Source of the DNA: Plasmodiophora brassicae
Lineage: Eukaryota > Endomyxa > Phytomyxea > Plasmodiophorida > Plasmodiophoridae
DNA: 64,000 nt
Assembly: GCA_039704465.1 (NCBI GenBank)
Contig: JASFAU010000002.1
Span: 992,001-1,056,000, forward strand
Direction: 5' to 3'
Shown: positions 42,350-52,130 of the stretch, one piece after another
Layout of the letters: every line of letters begins with the position of its first letter
Numbering within the stretch: the stretch's first letter is position 1
Notes under the pieces: generated by a model
Told to the model about the DNA's origin: nothing
What the model saw: only the letters and a program-made list of their open reading frames with translations
Database searches by the model: none
Program-made: the position numbers and the translations under genes

Positions 42350-43815
42350 ATGAAAACGCATAATGAGTTGTGTTACCGGTATCTCAGTCCAGGTTGTGGC
42401 TGTCCTGCCCACGAACTGATCAGCTGGGTTCCGATACCAAGAAGTAGAGCATGGATTTCGCATCCGAACCGAGGTGGTTCTTTGCCGGTGCCACAGCCGT
42501 CCACGAAGCGGGACCGCTTCTGATGGTACAATGTCCATGCGTCAACCAGTTCGTTTCCTCATTGTATGGTGGCGGCCCTCCAATCGATGACGGCATGGCG
42601 TATCGAGCAGGCACCGGTCGGCACTTCCATCCTTGTCCACCCAGGTCGGCATCAGGGAGTGGGAAAGCGAAGCCGCCCCGGCATAGGCGGCGAGGTAGAC
42701 GGTTTCCTGAATGTCCTCGGGAAACGCGTGCGTCCCCTATCTTGATCGCTCTACATCGGTGTCGGATCGGTGTTAATCCAGATGGTGCTTTCCATCACGC
42801 TTGGCCCCATTGCGGATATCGGTCACAATCGTTTCGTGCTTATGGCAACGTTCACCACGCCGCTTGGCGTGACCGAAATCTCTTTCCTGTTCGTGTCCTT
42901 CTGCACCTGGACGTACCAGTTGGCCCGCCGTCCTCGCCGTTATCGCCATCGCCGCCTATGGAAGTGCCATGGTGTTCTGCAACGCATATCTACCAATCAT
43001 GGTCGCAGCCGACCCTGAAATGTTGACCGTACCAGCTGATGATCAGGAAGCCATCAAGCGAACCGCGAATCGGATCATCAGCCGATTATCAACGGCAGGG
43101 TACGTGGCGGCGTACTCGAAAGGGCTAACCATTCTAACCGGCACCACGTTACCCCCGGTCTTGTCGGGTTTCTCACGCTAATCGGTTTCAATTCGACAAC
43201 GTTCCGATCGCTGCGACCTAGACCTGGTTCACCGTGATCACGGTCTTCTTTCAGATTGCTGCCCTACCCGTGGACGAGAAATGTCAACACGACCACGTAC
43301 GCGAGCGTGCTGCTGACCATGTTCCTGTACCTGGTAAAATGATTGTTTCTCAGCGAAAGGCAGCCCACCGGTATGACTTTGATCGCACTTGATGCACTCG
43401 TGACTGTCATTCTGACATGGGTCTCTATCGGCCTGATACTCGGCGCTCCTACTGCTGTCAAATCATTCAACGAGATGTGGGTGCTGGTCACATACTTCGG
43501 TTTCCCAGTTGGTGTGCACACACAGGCACGGCACTGCACGTCATCATTCAGACACTGGTAACGGTATAGGTGCAATAGGGTTGTTCTCCCGAGCGGGGCT
43601 CACTGAGCTGATCCAACGGGACATGGAGAGTTAACTGTTCGGCCTGCTTCAGATCACCGACCGTGGGTCATCGTGACTGGGTCCAGCCCCTGGTCGGTGC
43701 GCTCTCCCGGTCTTTCGGCAGCGCCCAGCGCCATCTCATTGCTCTGTTCTTCATGCTTGGCATATCCGTTCCCCAAGCGCTTTTTCAAATGACTGCGAAT
43801 CGTTGCCGAACGTGA
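42350..43815 (+). CDS. Atg22-like major-facilitator permease
   Basis: Proposed start ATG 42350, only 24 bp after the UFD2 stop. A 26-residue first exon ends HELISW and, if a 20-nt intron (42428-42447) is removed, continues SMDFASEPRWFFAGATAFVS, which fits the E+..W..+.FASEP..... start of Atg22. Later blocks are MVLSITLGPIADIGHNRFVL, YGSAMVFCNAYLPIMV, TLIALDALVTVILTWVSIGL, FSRAGLTELIQRDMES and LLQITDRGSSWLGP. The S+...ELI......FFGL..+.D+GSSW+GP pattern is the Atg22/UMF1 hallmark. Yeast Atg22 exports amino acids from the vacuole after autophagy. Many borders are uncertain; without the mini-intron the protein would start at ATG 42451. Confidence 0.7.
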
Positions 43816-43963
43816 CCTTTAAAGCTGACATCAGGTGGCTGATGAATGCGGTCGGTATCGGGTATCCTATTTGGCCGAAACAGGGGGGAGGGGCGCAGTG
43901 CGTTGCGGCTTGCGCCATTGGCTGCGGGTGTGCATCACGTCGTGCGGTTCGGTGTGGGGCCCG

Positions 43964-44997
43964 ATGATGTTCGGCGAGACAGACGTGATGCTGGGCGCGG
44001 TAGTCGGTGCTGTGGTGACGGTGGCGCTGTTTCTGTATATGCGCAAGGGTGAGGTGGGGAGTCGACCCGGTGGATGGCTGTACCGCTGAGCACATCCGTG
44101 TGCATAGCCGTGGCCGCCGAGGAGCCGTCGCTGGACCCGAATAAATACGTAAAGTTCAAGCTGAAGGAGAAGACCATCATCACGCATAACACGCGTCGGT
44201 TCCGGTTCGCGCTGAAGTCCAAGAACGTCATCCTTGGTCTCCCCGTCGGCAAGCATATCCTCCTGCAGGCCCAGATCGACGGCGTTACCGTCTGCAGACC
44301 GTACACGCCCACGTCGTCGAACGATGACGTTGGGTACTTCGACATTGTCGTCAAGGTCTATGATAATGGGAAAATGTCGCAACATCTGGACAAGCTGGCC
44401 ATTGGGGATTCCATCGAGGTCAAAGGTCCACAGGGCCGCTTCGCGTAAGCCGGCGTTGCAGTGTGCGTGATGATTCGGTTTGCTCAGCGTGTCGGGCGTG
44501 TTCAGATACTTGGGGCTTGGCCAGTACGACATGGGTCCACGTGGTCATGGCACGGCGACGCACATTGGCATGCTGGCCGGCGGGACCGGTATCACGCCGA
44601 TGCTCCAGGTCATTAAATCGATCATGCGCGACCCGAACGACAAGACGCAGATGTCCCTCATCTTTGGCAATATCGAGGAAAGGGACATCCTTCTCAGGGA
44701 GGAGCTGCAGGCTATCCAGGAGAGTCGGTCGTCGTTTAAGGTGCACCACACACTGAACACCGTAGGTTTGAGACTCCACATGGGCGGAGCGCCTCATCAG
44801 TGACGTTTCGTTCGCAGCCGCCAGAGGAGTGGAAACATGGCCGCGGGTATATCACGTCCGGGATGATCAAAGCGCACATGCCGCCGCCTGCGAAATCGAC
44901 CCTGATCCTGATCTGTGGGCCAAAGCCGTTCGTCGATGCCATGATCCCTCTGCTCGACCAGCTCGGGTACACGGCTGCCATGATGTACAAGTTTTGA
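43964..44997 (+). CDS. CYB5R: NADH-cytochrome b5 reductase
   Basis: ATG 43964 starts a single anchor (GAVVGAVVTVALFLYMR). The first intron is 44049-44107, giving KAVAAEEPSLDPNKYVKFKL. The FAD/NAD reductase core follows: THNTRRFRFALKS, GLPVGKHILLQAQ, CRPYTPTSSNDDVGYFDIVV (FAD motif RxYT), VKGPQGRFAYLGLGQY, MLAGGTGITPMLQVIKSIMR, LIFGNIEERDILLREEL, PPEEWKHGRGYITSGMIKAH and LILICGPKPFVDAM. The enzyme passes electrons from NADH to cytochrome b5 for fatty-acid desaturation and sterol synthesis on ER or mitochondrial outer membrane. Four exons in all; the intron before PPEEW retains a 5' gtaggt. Length is typical. Confidence 0.92.
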
Positions 44998-45084
44998 TTT
45001 TAGACCGCACCGACAACGCCATTAGCAATACATCTTCCCCGACTTACTTCCAGTGTGTTTCGTATATCACCCTCTCTGCATACA

Positions 45085-45954
45085 CTACTGAACTTTATAC
45101 ACGTCGGGTCTCTTCTGTTTCCGGATCGGTATCTGATTACGAACGCGACCAACGAGATCAAGATCGAGGTCGGCAATGACGACGTCCGGGTCATGGCCCG
45201 TCGTCGCGATGACCGTGCCCCAAGGGTCGCAGACGCTGGAGTGACCCCAGGCCTGATAATCCTGCGGGTCCGGCGACCTAGCTGGCGACACCGTTGCCAC
45301 AAACACTTGATTGTCGACAGCCCTTGCCCGTTGCAGAAGTTCCCAGTGCGCTGGCCCTGTCGTCATGTTAAACGCTCCTGGGAACACGAGTAGGTCGCAC
45401 CCGAGGCCGGTAGTCGCCGCACAGAACTCACTAAACCGAATGTCGTAACAGATCCCGATGCCCACCCGAGTGCCGTCCGCCATCGAGAACGACGTTAGCG
45501 AATGGCCAGGTGACAGCGTGTCGCTCTCCCGGAATGTGATCTTCCCCGGGATGTCCACATTGAACAGATGCACCTTGCGATGTTTGGCGATAACGTTGCC
45601 GTCGGGGGACACGACGACGCACGTGTTGTATAGCTTCTCGTCGCCGTTACGCTCCGGCATGGAGCCGCCGACGATATACGCGCCTGTTCGTTTCGCGATT
45701 GCCGCCAGCGCCGCCAGAGACGCTGACGCCGCCTGGTCGCCGCCCGCACCGGCATCGGGGACCGGTTCCGCGAACGCCGGGAACGCCTCATTCGAATACG
45801 GGCAGTTGAAGCATTCTGGCAGGACGATCAGGGTGGCGCCCTGACGAGCAGCCGCGTCCGCGGCGATGCGCGCCGCCTGCAGGTTCGCCGTCTTGTCGCC
45901 GCCCACCATCACCTGGCAGAGCCCGATCCGCAGCACGCGACGCCCACCACTCAT
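45085..45954 (-). CDS. NIT2: omega-amidase (nitrilase superfamily, NIT2)
   Basis: Intronless, 289 residues from ATG 45954 (MSGGRRVLRIGLCQVMVGGD). The catalytic triad is visible: Glu in LIVLPECFNCPYS, Lys in AKHRKVHLFNVDIPGK, and Cys in VGIGICYDIRFSEF. FPGAFNMTTGPAHWELLQRA and YQAWGHSSVCDPWG complete the NIT2 pattern. Omega-amidase hydrolyses alpha-ketoglutaramate and alpha-ketosuccinamate, completing the glutamine transaminase route. The frame is open for another about 140 codons upstream, but that part is Arg-rich and unlike the family, so ATG 45954 was chosen. The stop lies about 90 bp from the convergent cytochrome b5 reductase. Confidence 0.93.
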   Translation of the reverse strand: MSGGRRVLRIGLCQVMVGGDKTANLQAARIAADAAARQGATLIVLPECFNCPYSNEAFPAFAEPVPDAGAGGDQAASASLAALAAIAKRTGAYIVGGSMPERNGDEKLYNTCVVVSPDGNVIAKHRKVHLFNVDIPGKITFRESDTLSPGHSLTSFSMADGTRVGIGICYDIRFSEFCAATTGLGCDLLVFPGAFNMTTGPAHWELLQRARAVDNQVFVATVSPARSPDPQDYQAWGHSSVCDPWGTVIATTGHDPDVVIADLDLDLVGRVRNQIPIRKQKRPDVYKVQ

Positions 45955-46655
45955 CCGATCGCCACCAAAACGCAATGAACGACCCTGCGCCCAGAGAGAC
46001 GCAGTGTCGCTCAGCCTCAGACTCTGACGAACGCGCACGGCGGCTGCCTGGGCAAGGCCATTGTATGATAATGTTGCACTCTGCGCGTGTTGCCTGTCGG
46101 GCCGGACCCTGCTGCAGTCGGACCGGATTTCGTGGGGTGCAGTCGACCGTGCGCCGACGGCGACGTGACTCACCGTTCCGGTGTGACTGGGGACAGCAGC
46201 GTGGACGATCATGCCGAGGCAATTTCCAAACGAAGGTCTACGGTATGCAAGGTCCTGGTCGTCGTGTCGTGTACGTCGACGGTGATGTGTTCGATGCGCG
46301 CCCGCCGTGCGTCGTGCCGCCAGCGCGCCTAGGGCAGGTCGTGTCGCACGCGTTCGAGGTGCGCCCACGCCGAAGCGCACCGCGGAAGCCCGCTGCTGCC
46401 GTCGCCGTCGTCAGCCTCGCCACGCGGCCGTGCTAAGTTCCCGATCGTCGTCCACGAGGGCCGTTCATTTCTAGAGTACACTTCGCACATGACTGCGTCC
46501 TGGCATTTGTCTGCGACCTTGCCCCGCTGCCTAGTACTGTGAACGGGCTTACAGAGTCGTTGAGCGTCTGTGCCGATTGCTGTCCGCTGTCCCTCCCAGT
46601 GTGCCGACTGCAGATAGGGACGCCAGGCGTTGTCATCGTCGTCGACATCCCCTCA
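45955..46655. other. intergenic region without a supported gene
   Basis: About 700 bp between the divergent starts of NIT2 and the zinc-ribbon protein. Arg/Pro-rich frames are open on both strands, as expected from GC-rich sequence, and none shows a domain. Promoters of both neighbours should lie here. Confidence 0.45.
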
Positions 46656-47227
46656 ATGACGCCTCGACAATCGGCGTTGAACCCGACGGGCGACTCTGTC
46701 GTTGGCCAGGTCCCGGGATTGCACCCCGACACCCGTCCAGCCTCGCAGGGCCTTGTCTGGACACCGGACGGGTTCCAGCCTCAGACACCTCAGGTCCCCG
46801 CTGCTGCCGCTGCACTTTGCTGAACGCCAATGGTTGACCTGACCCTGTCCAGCCCGCGCTCGGCAACGATGGCTTGATCCCAACATCGTGCCGGTACTGC
46901 TGGGCAGAGATGCAGTACCGGAAGAAGGACGTTGACGTCAGATGCCCGCGGTGCAATCGTTTCCAAAGCCCAACCAGCCAGCGGCAGATGCGCTGTCCAA
47001 AGTGCACGGTCCTCATTCAGCACCCGCCGCGCTGCCTCTCGGTTCGCTGTCCGTCCACCCGTCGCTCGCCTGCCAGTCGTCGTTGCTAACACACCCCCCG
47101 GCCCCAGGCCCATACTGCCGCACGGAACTCTCCTGGACCACCATGCGCCAACAAGCGTACTACCTCGCCTGCCAACGCGCCACCCAGCAATACGGCCACG
47201 TCAATCGCCAGAAGAAGCGCAGCGTGA
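46656..47227 (+). CDS. small zinc-ribbon protein, LSD1-type fingers
   Basis: ATG 46656 (MTPRQSALNPTGDSVVGQ) begins a Pro/Gln-rich part; a 57-nt intron (gtcccc to tccag) joins TPDGFQPQTPQ to PALGNDGLIPTSCRYCWAEM. The finger region has CRYCWAEMQYRKKDVDVRC-PRC and MRCPKCTVLIQHPPRCLS, two CxxC pairs spaced 15 apart and then another. CxxC+..+.Y......VxCxxC resembles LSD1-type plant zinc fingers, known from cell-death regulators and metacaspases. The spliced C-terminus reads GPPCANKRTTSPANAPPSN and ends at the stop 47225-47227. If the last intron is wrong, the end lies at 47283. Fingers are visible; a role is not. Confidence 0.55.
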
Positions 47228-47351
47228 TGCGCCGGCCGACGCCTAACGAAACGGCACCCCACCCGCCGCACCATAATACATAGTCCTTTGCGAACACGTT
47301 CATCATGGGCTGTGTGCCTGGCGCCGGTGGCGGTGCGGATCAGTGGACACA

Positions 47352-47377
47352 GTGTGTGTGTGTGTGTGTGTGTGTGG
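47352..47377. repeat. GT dinucleotide microsatellite
   Basis: An almost uninterrupted run of about twelve GT units, with a shorter GT run at 47604-47618. Both sit in the 500-bp gap between the zinc-ribbon gene and the Sds3-like gene, which otherwise shows no gene or RNA feature. Confidence 0.9.
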
Positions 47378-47731
47378 GTGTTGGACAAAAGCGGCGGCGG
47401 TCGCCGCCGGGTGGGAGTGGACCATTCCGGCCAGGCCACTATTGTAGAGGCTCGGGGGGAAAATTGCGTGGTACGACAACGCGAGGCCGAGGGGCAAGAA
47501 GAGCACCTACAAGCTCGCGGTTGGTGTCGGACCCCCATTCTTGTGTTCACGAACCACGACAGGAATCGGGTACGCCGTGTCAAACAGGGACGACGATAGG
47601 CCAGGGTGTGTGTGTGTGCCCGGTAGCGTACGGCAAGAGCGGGTCTGTTAGGACGGCGGCGATGAGAGGTGGGATTGTCGGCGGCGTCCTGCGCGTTCTA
47701 TATAGGCGGCTGAGCTCTTGCGGTAGACGCT

Positions 47732-48499
47732 ATGGAATCGGGTGGAGCGCGCTCCCGCCTTCGCAGTACGTGTGCGACCGGGCGCCCGTGCGAACCGGCC
47801 GACGACGGGTACGCGGCGCGCCTCGAGAAGGAGATCGGCGCGTTGGAGAACGGCACGCATCACCTGCTGCGCGCCGGCCTCGCCGACATCCAGGCGCGCA
47901 AGGCGCAGCGCATCGCCAGCGCTGAACAGTGGCGCAAGCACTGTATCGCGAATATCGAGAACGAGTTCGACGGCGCTGTCAAGGCCGCGTTCGACCAGTA
48001 CGATGTAAGGCGCACCTGGCGTGCTGGTCGACGACCGCGCTGACGATATTATTGTTTGTCGCAGGAGGACGTACGCGCGCTGAGGACGAAACTCATCGAT
48101 GATATCAAGCGGAATCGGCGTCGCGCCCTTGATACGCACGGCGCCGACGGGTCGCCGACGAGGAAACGGCTGAGGCCCTGCCCACCGCAGACCACAACGA
48201 CGAGATCGGCGGCGGCCATCGCTGGCAGCGCGAACAAACCGGTCGCCGTGAAGCCGAGGCTGTCGGACGACGAGATCAGGAACGACATCAGGCGCATGTC
48301 GAAGGCGTTCACGCCGAAATCGTCCTTGGCCAGGCGGGTGGACGTTGTCAGGGTCGAACGCGGCGCGCTCTACGTTGGCAACGTTCGGTTCCGGGTAGGC
48401 GACTTTGTCGAATGCGGCAGGAGCCATCGCGTCGTCCTGGGGCGCGTCACGTCGATCAACGACACCGGTAACCGTGTCGCGTGGTACCCCGCATGGTAA
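47732..48499 (+). CDS. Sds3/BRMS1-like Sin3-complex subunit
   Basis: ATG 47732. Exon 1 ends in FDQYD at a gtaagg donor, and exon 2 starts EDVRALRTKLIDDIKRNRRR. The N-terminal coil (YAARLEKEIGALENGTHHLL, QRIASAEQWRKHCIANIENE) has the LE....L..GTH......L..+ layout of Sds3 (PF08598). A basic linker with RKRLRP leads to LSDDEIRNDIRRMSKAF, matching the LTDEQI..DL+.+.K segment of human SUDS3. A small C-terminal module (RGALYVGNVRFRVGDFVECG) parallels the DGKLYYDKRWY+..Q region. Sds3 holds together the Sin3 histone-deacetylase corepressor. Length of about 235 residues is short but within the family. Confidence 0.72.
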
Positions 48500-48535
48500 T
48501 CACTTGACGTCGGTCGGCCCGCAGAGATACACTAT

Positions 48536-48961
48536 ATGAGCACGGACGACAAGATGGAGCATCGTCTACTGCTGGCGTACCTGCGCATGGGGTTGGCGTC
48601 GATCATGCACGTCGATTCGTCGCCCAGCGTCCACCGGTCACCACACGAGTCCAAAACCGGCGACGTGAGCGGCGAGCTCGATGCACCCGGCGGCATTGTC
48701 GAGAGGCCCGCCGAGCACGAGCACGAAGAGGAGGACGCGGCACCACTTCCGAACGTGGACGACAGCAGGAGTAACGCCGAGGCAGCCGCCATGGCCATCA
48801 TCGACGACATAACAGAAGCCGTCGTTGGAGCCGCCGTCGCCGCTGCGTCGGCGGCGTGTACAGACGACAGGGTATCCGATGTGGACGCGGACGACAAGAT
48901 GGTGACCGAGGCACCGCCGCTCGCCGGTGATGACGGGGAGCACACTGCACAAGCAGTCTAG
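48536..48961 (+). CDS. hypothetical acidic protein
   Basis: A 141-residue frame from ATG 48536 (MSTDDKMEHRLLLAYLRMGL) to a stop at 48961. It is rich in Asp, Glu and Ala and without cysteine-rich or membrane features apart from one Ala-rich stretch. It follows the Sds3-like stop by only 36 bp and overlaps the proposed 3' end of the minus-strand E2 gene. The mirror frame on the minus strand is a pure Ser/Ala run and looks like a shadow. Possibly a real small nuclear protein; no family recognised. Confidence 0.4.
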   Translation: MSTDDKMEHRLLLAYLRMGLASIMHVDSSPSVHRSPHESKTGDVSGELDAPGGIVERPAEHEHEEEDAAPLPNVDDSRSNAEAAAMAIIDDITEAVVGAAVAAASAACTDDRVSDVDADDKMVTEAPPLAGDDGEHTAQAV

Positions 48962-49848
48962 ACCAGAGGGCCTCATGGGGCGGTGTGATCTGGTAAACAA
49001 TATGCCTCGTGGCTTCAAGCGTGCTCTGTGTATTACGCCGCTGCTGGGCGCGATGGAACGCGCGCCGGTCCTCCACCAGCGTATAGGTCGCCACCTGGGC
49101 GTAATGCGTGTGCCCATTGAAGTCGATGCGAAGTGGGACAGCGCGCCCGATCCGCCCCGGCACGTTCGTGATGCGCCCCGGCACGTTCGTGATGCGCCCC
49201 TCCCCGACGTCGCCCAAGTGGCTCTCCACCATGGTCAGCACGCCCAGCGCGGTATAATCCGGTTGCCACGACCTGTGTGACACACACGATTGAGCGCGTG
49301 GCAGACGAACCCGTTCATCAGCGCCTCGATGCAGGTGGAATCGCCGATGGCGACCTGGCCACTGCACTGGACGCAATTGGGCTTCACAATCCGAACTGAG
49401 CATGGATGCCTCGGGTAGCTGGCCGGGAACCGAACCTCCAGACGCAACGCGCCCTGATTATGCTCCGACTTCAGCCTGGCCCGGTCTCTGTTGGGCTGGC
49501 GGCCGCCCTTCAAGACGTTGTCAAAGTGTCGCATGGCGTAAGCCCAGGTCAGGGCGTTGTCGTCCACCATGAACCACTGATGGGTACGTCCCCGGGACCG
49601 GTCGTCGTTGCCAGCAACGACCGCGTCTACTTGAACTCGGCCATAACGCGCTTGACGCCCGACAGGGACACGTCCCGTACATCCGATCCCGACGATGGTG
49701 CAACCGCGTCTGTCGTCCCCGTCGGTTTCCGCTTCGTTGTCTTCCGCGTCCCCCGTCGCGCGTTGTCGTTCGCAACGACCAGTGCCGCTTGCCCGTCCCC
49801 ATCCAATTCACCGGTCGATGGCGGGTCGTCTCCGAACAGGGCCTCCAT
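48798..49848 (-). CDS. divergent ubiquitin-conjugating (E2/UBE2Q-like) enzyme
   Basis: ATG 49848 (MEALFGDDPPSTGELDGDG) opens an about 60-residue hydrophilic N-terminus ending SGVKRVMAEF. After an intron come WFMVDDNALTWAYAMRHFDN, LRLEVRFPASYPRHPCSVRI and CVQCSGQVAIGDSTCIEALM. The FP..YP..P..+R+ and GH+..G.S.C...L patterns are the E2 core, and the Cys of DSTC sits where the catalytic cysteine belongs in UBE2Q-type enzymes. The next exon has LTMVESHLGDVGEGRI, a two-unit GRITNVP repeat, then RIDFNGHTHYAQ. The HPN motif of classical E2s is not seen, as in UBE2Q. The 3' end is uncertain: the frame runs to 48798 but conserved sequence ends near 49000. Confidence 0.6.
49158..49199. repeat. 21-bp tandem repeat inside the E2-like coding region
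   Basis: Two perfect head-to-tail copies of a 21-bp unit (cggcacgttcgtgatgcgcc plus c). On the minus strand it adds a seven-residue unit, GRITNVP, keeping the frame. Confidence 0.9.
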
Positions 49849-50001
49849 CAAACGGTAACTGTACCTGCCCCCGGGGGGTACATCCCTGGCGTGACGTCAT
49901 TGCTCGACAGTTACAGACAGATATGCCTGTCCACGTAAGGGCCGGGCGTACGCGAGGCGCATCTGGGCGCGTGCTTACTTGCTTGCCTGGTATAATGCAC
50001 A

Positions 50002-50851
50002 ATGGCGTTCAGCACGGATGACTTCCTGCAAATGATCGACCCGGCGCAGCTGTACGGCTTCGGCAAGCGACGCACGATCTTGATCTGGACGCGGCTCCTG
50101 TCGACGATCCTGGTCCTGTACGTGGTCGTGTTCACCGTGGTCACCGATCAGGATCCCACGCTGTACGCGCTGTACGCGACCTACTGGCTGACTATGCTGA
50201 TCTTCTTGTACGTACGGCGGTCTGGGCGATCCCCCTCTGTGTCAGCCAGTAACCAGGTCGCAGGTACTTTGCGCTGGCAACGGCCATCTCCTGGTGGCAG
50301 ATGTTCAAGTCGCCGCCCAGCTCCACCCTGGAGCGCATCGCCTACGTCATGTGCGAACTGGCGCTCCCGTTCAGCATCACTGTCGCTGTAATCGTCGACC
50401 TCAGGTGACATGGGCACGGCGCTGATATCGTGCGACTCAGGTTGGGTACTGGGGCGTCATCAACCCGCATGGGGTATTCGTCAACGTCGACAGGGAGATA
50501 TCGAGTATACAGAACCATGCCGGAATGGCCGTGCTGATCTCGGTTGATTTCATCCTGAGCGACATCGTCCTTCTCCATCAGCATGTCGTGTTCGGCATCG
50601 GGCTCATGGCGTTCTACTTCGTTGTCAACGCGGTGTGGACTCTGACGACCAACATCCCGATCTACAATATCCTGACGTGGAGGTCGAAGAGCACGATCGC
50701 CTACGTTGTCGGCAGCATGCTCCTGTTCCCGATCATCTACCTATCCTTGGCATCCCTGACGGCCAAGGTGCGCTCGGGGGCCACCAGGTCCAGATCAGTG
50801 TCGGAGCTGGACGACGCACACAAGGTCATCCCGGCCGCTTCCATGATATGA
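50002..50851 (+). CDS. six-TM membrane protein, tandem paralogue 1
   Basis: Three exons: 50002-50207, 50264-50387 and 50441-50851 (introns 56 and 53 nt). ATG 50002 gives MAFSTDDFLQMIDPAQLYGF. Helices are seen at TRLLSTILVLYVVVFTVV, LYATYWLTMLIFLYFALA, IAYVMCELALPFSITVAV, MAVLISVDFILSDIVLL, GIGLMAFYFVVNAVWTL and YVVGSMLLFPIIYLSLAS. Shared landmarks with its two neighbours are GF/SGxRRTI, LYATYW, TLERxxY, VGYW..INP.G, SSIQNHAG, DIVLxxxHVxFG and NIPIYNIL. Topology and the N-rich TM5 recall AIG1/FAR-17a or rolling-stone proteins, but the resemblance is weak. Function unknown. Confidence 0.82.
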
Positions 50852-51063
50852 TACACCGTATCTGCTCCAGACACACGACTTTATTCAGCGCCGGCATTGG
50901 CGAATGCAACGACCGCCACCACGGGGGACGGGGGCTATGACAATCTCCAGATGGAATATCACGAGATTTGTACACGACGGGAGCGTGTACGCCTGTCGTG
51001 ACGGGTCGTAGGGGCGCGTGCACACGTCTTCCCCATCCCTATTGGCGTCGTCCACAGCTAACA

Positions 51064-51888
51064 ATGAGGAGCCGGTGCGACTATTTCCTGCACATCATCG
51101 ACCCCGAACAGATGTACGGGTTCGGGAAACGACGGGCCGTCTTACCCTGGACCCGCCTCGTATCGGCTGTCCTCGTCCTGTATATCATCCTGTTCACGGT
51201 GGCCACCGACCCGGATCTGTACCTACTGTACGCGACGTACTGGGTCACCATGCTCGTCTTCCTGTAAGGACGACATGGGCGGCACATTGTCAAATCAGTA
51301 ACGACCGCAGGTACTTCGTCCTGGTGACGGTCATTTCGTTCTGCCAGGTCTACCGACCCCCACCCAGCGTCACGCTGGAACGGGTGGCCTACGTTGTCTA
51401 CGAACTGGCACTTCCTTTCAGTGTCACTATTGATGTAAACACGACGTCTGTCGCATAAGGCGCTCTCGTTCACCAGAGCACAACAGGTTGGGTACTGGGC
51501 CGCAATCAACCCGGGCGGCGTATTCGGCGGCGTCGACGACGAGATATCTTCCATCCAGAACCATGCGGGGGCGTCCTTCTTAATCCTTATCGACTTCGTC
51601 CTCAGCGACATTGTTCTGCACTACCGGCATGTCGTCTTCGGCTTCGGTTTCATTCTGTTCTACCTGGTCGTCAATGCGACGTGGACATTGTCGACTGGCA
51701 TTCCAGTCTACAACATCTTGACCTGGAGGTCGGCGACCACAGCCTATTACATCATTGGGGTACTCGTCCTGTTTCCTATCGTGTACTTGCCACTGGCAGC
51801 CCTAACGGTCAAGGTGCGCTCCTGGGCCACAAGAGCAGAACAGAAACGTCCTTCCTCGACGCTCAACGATGCGTCTTCCGTCCTCTAG
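51064..51888 (+). CDS. six-TM membrane protein, tandem paralogue 2
   Basis: ATG 51064 (MRSRCDYFLHIIDPEQMYGF). Introns sit at exactly the same two places as in paralogue 1: after the Phe-Leu of VTMLVFL (gtaagg donor) and after SVTID (gtaaac donor). Blocks include ALPWTRLVSAVLVLYIILFT-type TM1, LLYATYWVTMLVFL, TLERVAYVVYELALPFSVTI, VGYWAAINPGGVFGGVDDEI, SSIQNHAGASFLILIDFVLS, VVFGFGFILFYLVVNATWTL and IPVYNILTWRSATTAYYIIG. The C-terminal tail is short, Ser/Arg-rich and cytosolic by the positive-inside rule. About 210 bp separate it from paralogue 1. The conserved intron positions show duplication of a genomic segment, not a retrocopy. Confidence 0.82.
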
Positions 51889-52130
51889 AATACACCTAGG
51901 CGAAGGTTCCCCGATCAACTGCACAGAAACAGCACCAATGGGTACAGCGCCAACGTTCGCGAATGCCACGAGAGTGTTCCAGATCGTCCCCGTCAGCCTT
52001 GGCCATCGCCCCTCTGTGGCCATATTCGACAAGCCAGAGAGATAATCGGAGGCCTCGGCCTGCATGGGCCTGCGTCATCATTTGGTAACAGTCTGGGCGC
52101 CTGACCTCTGTCCATCTTCCATACTCAGCC

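Noticed and set aside
45955..46380. In-frame upstream extension of the nitrilase by about 140 codons
   Set aside because: The extension is Arg/Ala-rich and unlike the family, while the ATG at 45954 gives a full-length omega-amidase.
47352..47618. GT runs as possible telomeric or Z-DNA element
   Set aside because: They are simple dinucleotide tracts within an ordinary intergenic region; no telomere-type repeat follows.
48532..48945. Minus-strand Ser/Ala-rich frame opposite the acidic protein
   Set aside because: The composition is what the complement of an Asp/Glu/Ala coding sequence produces, and there is no domain or ATG context supporting it.
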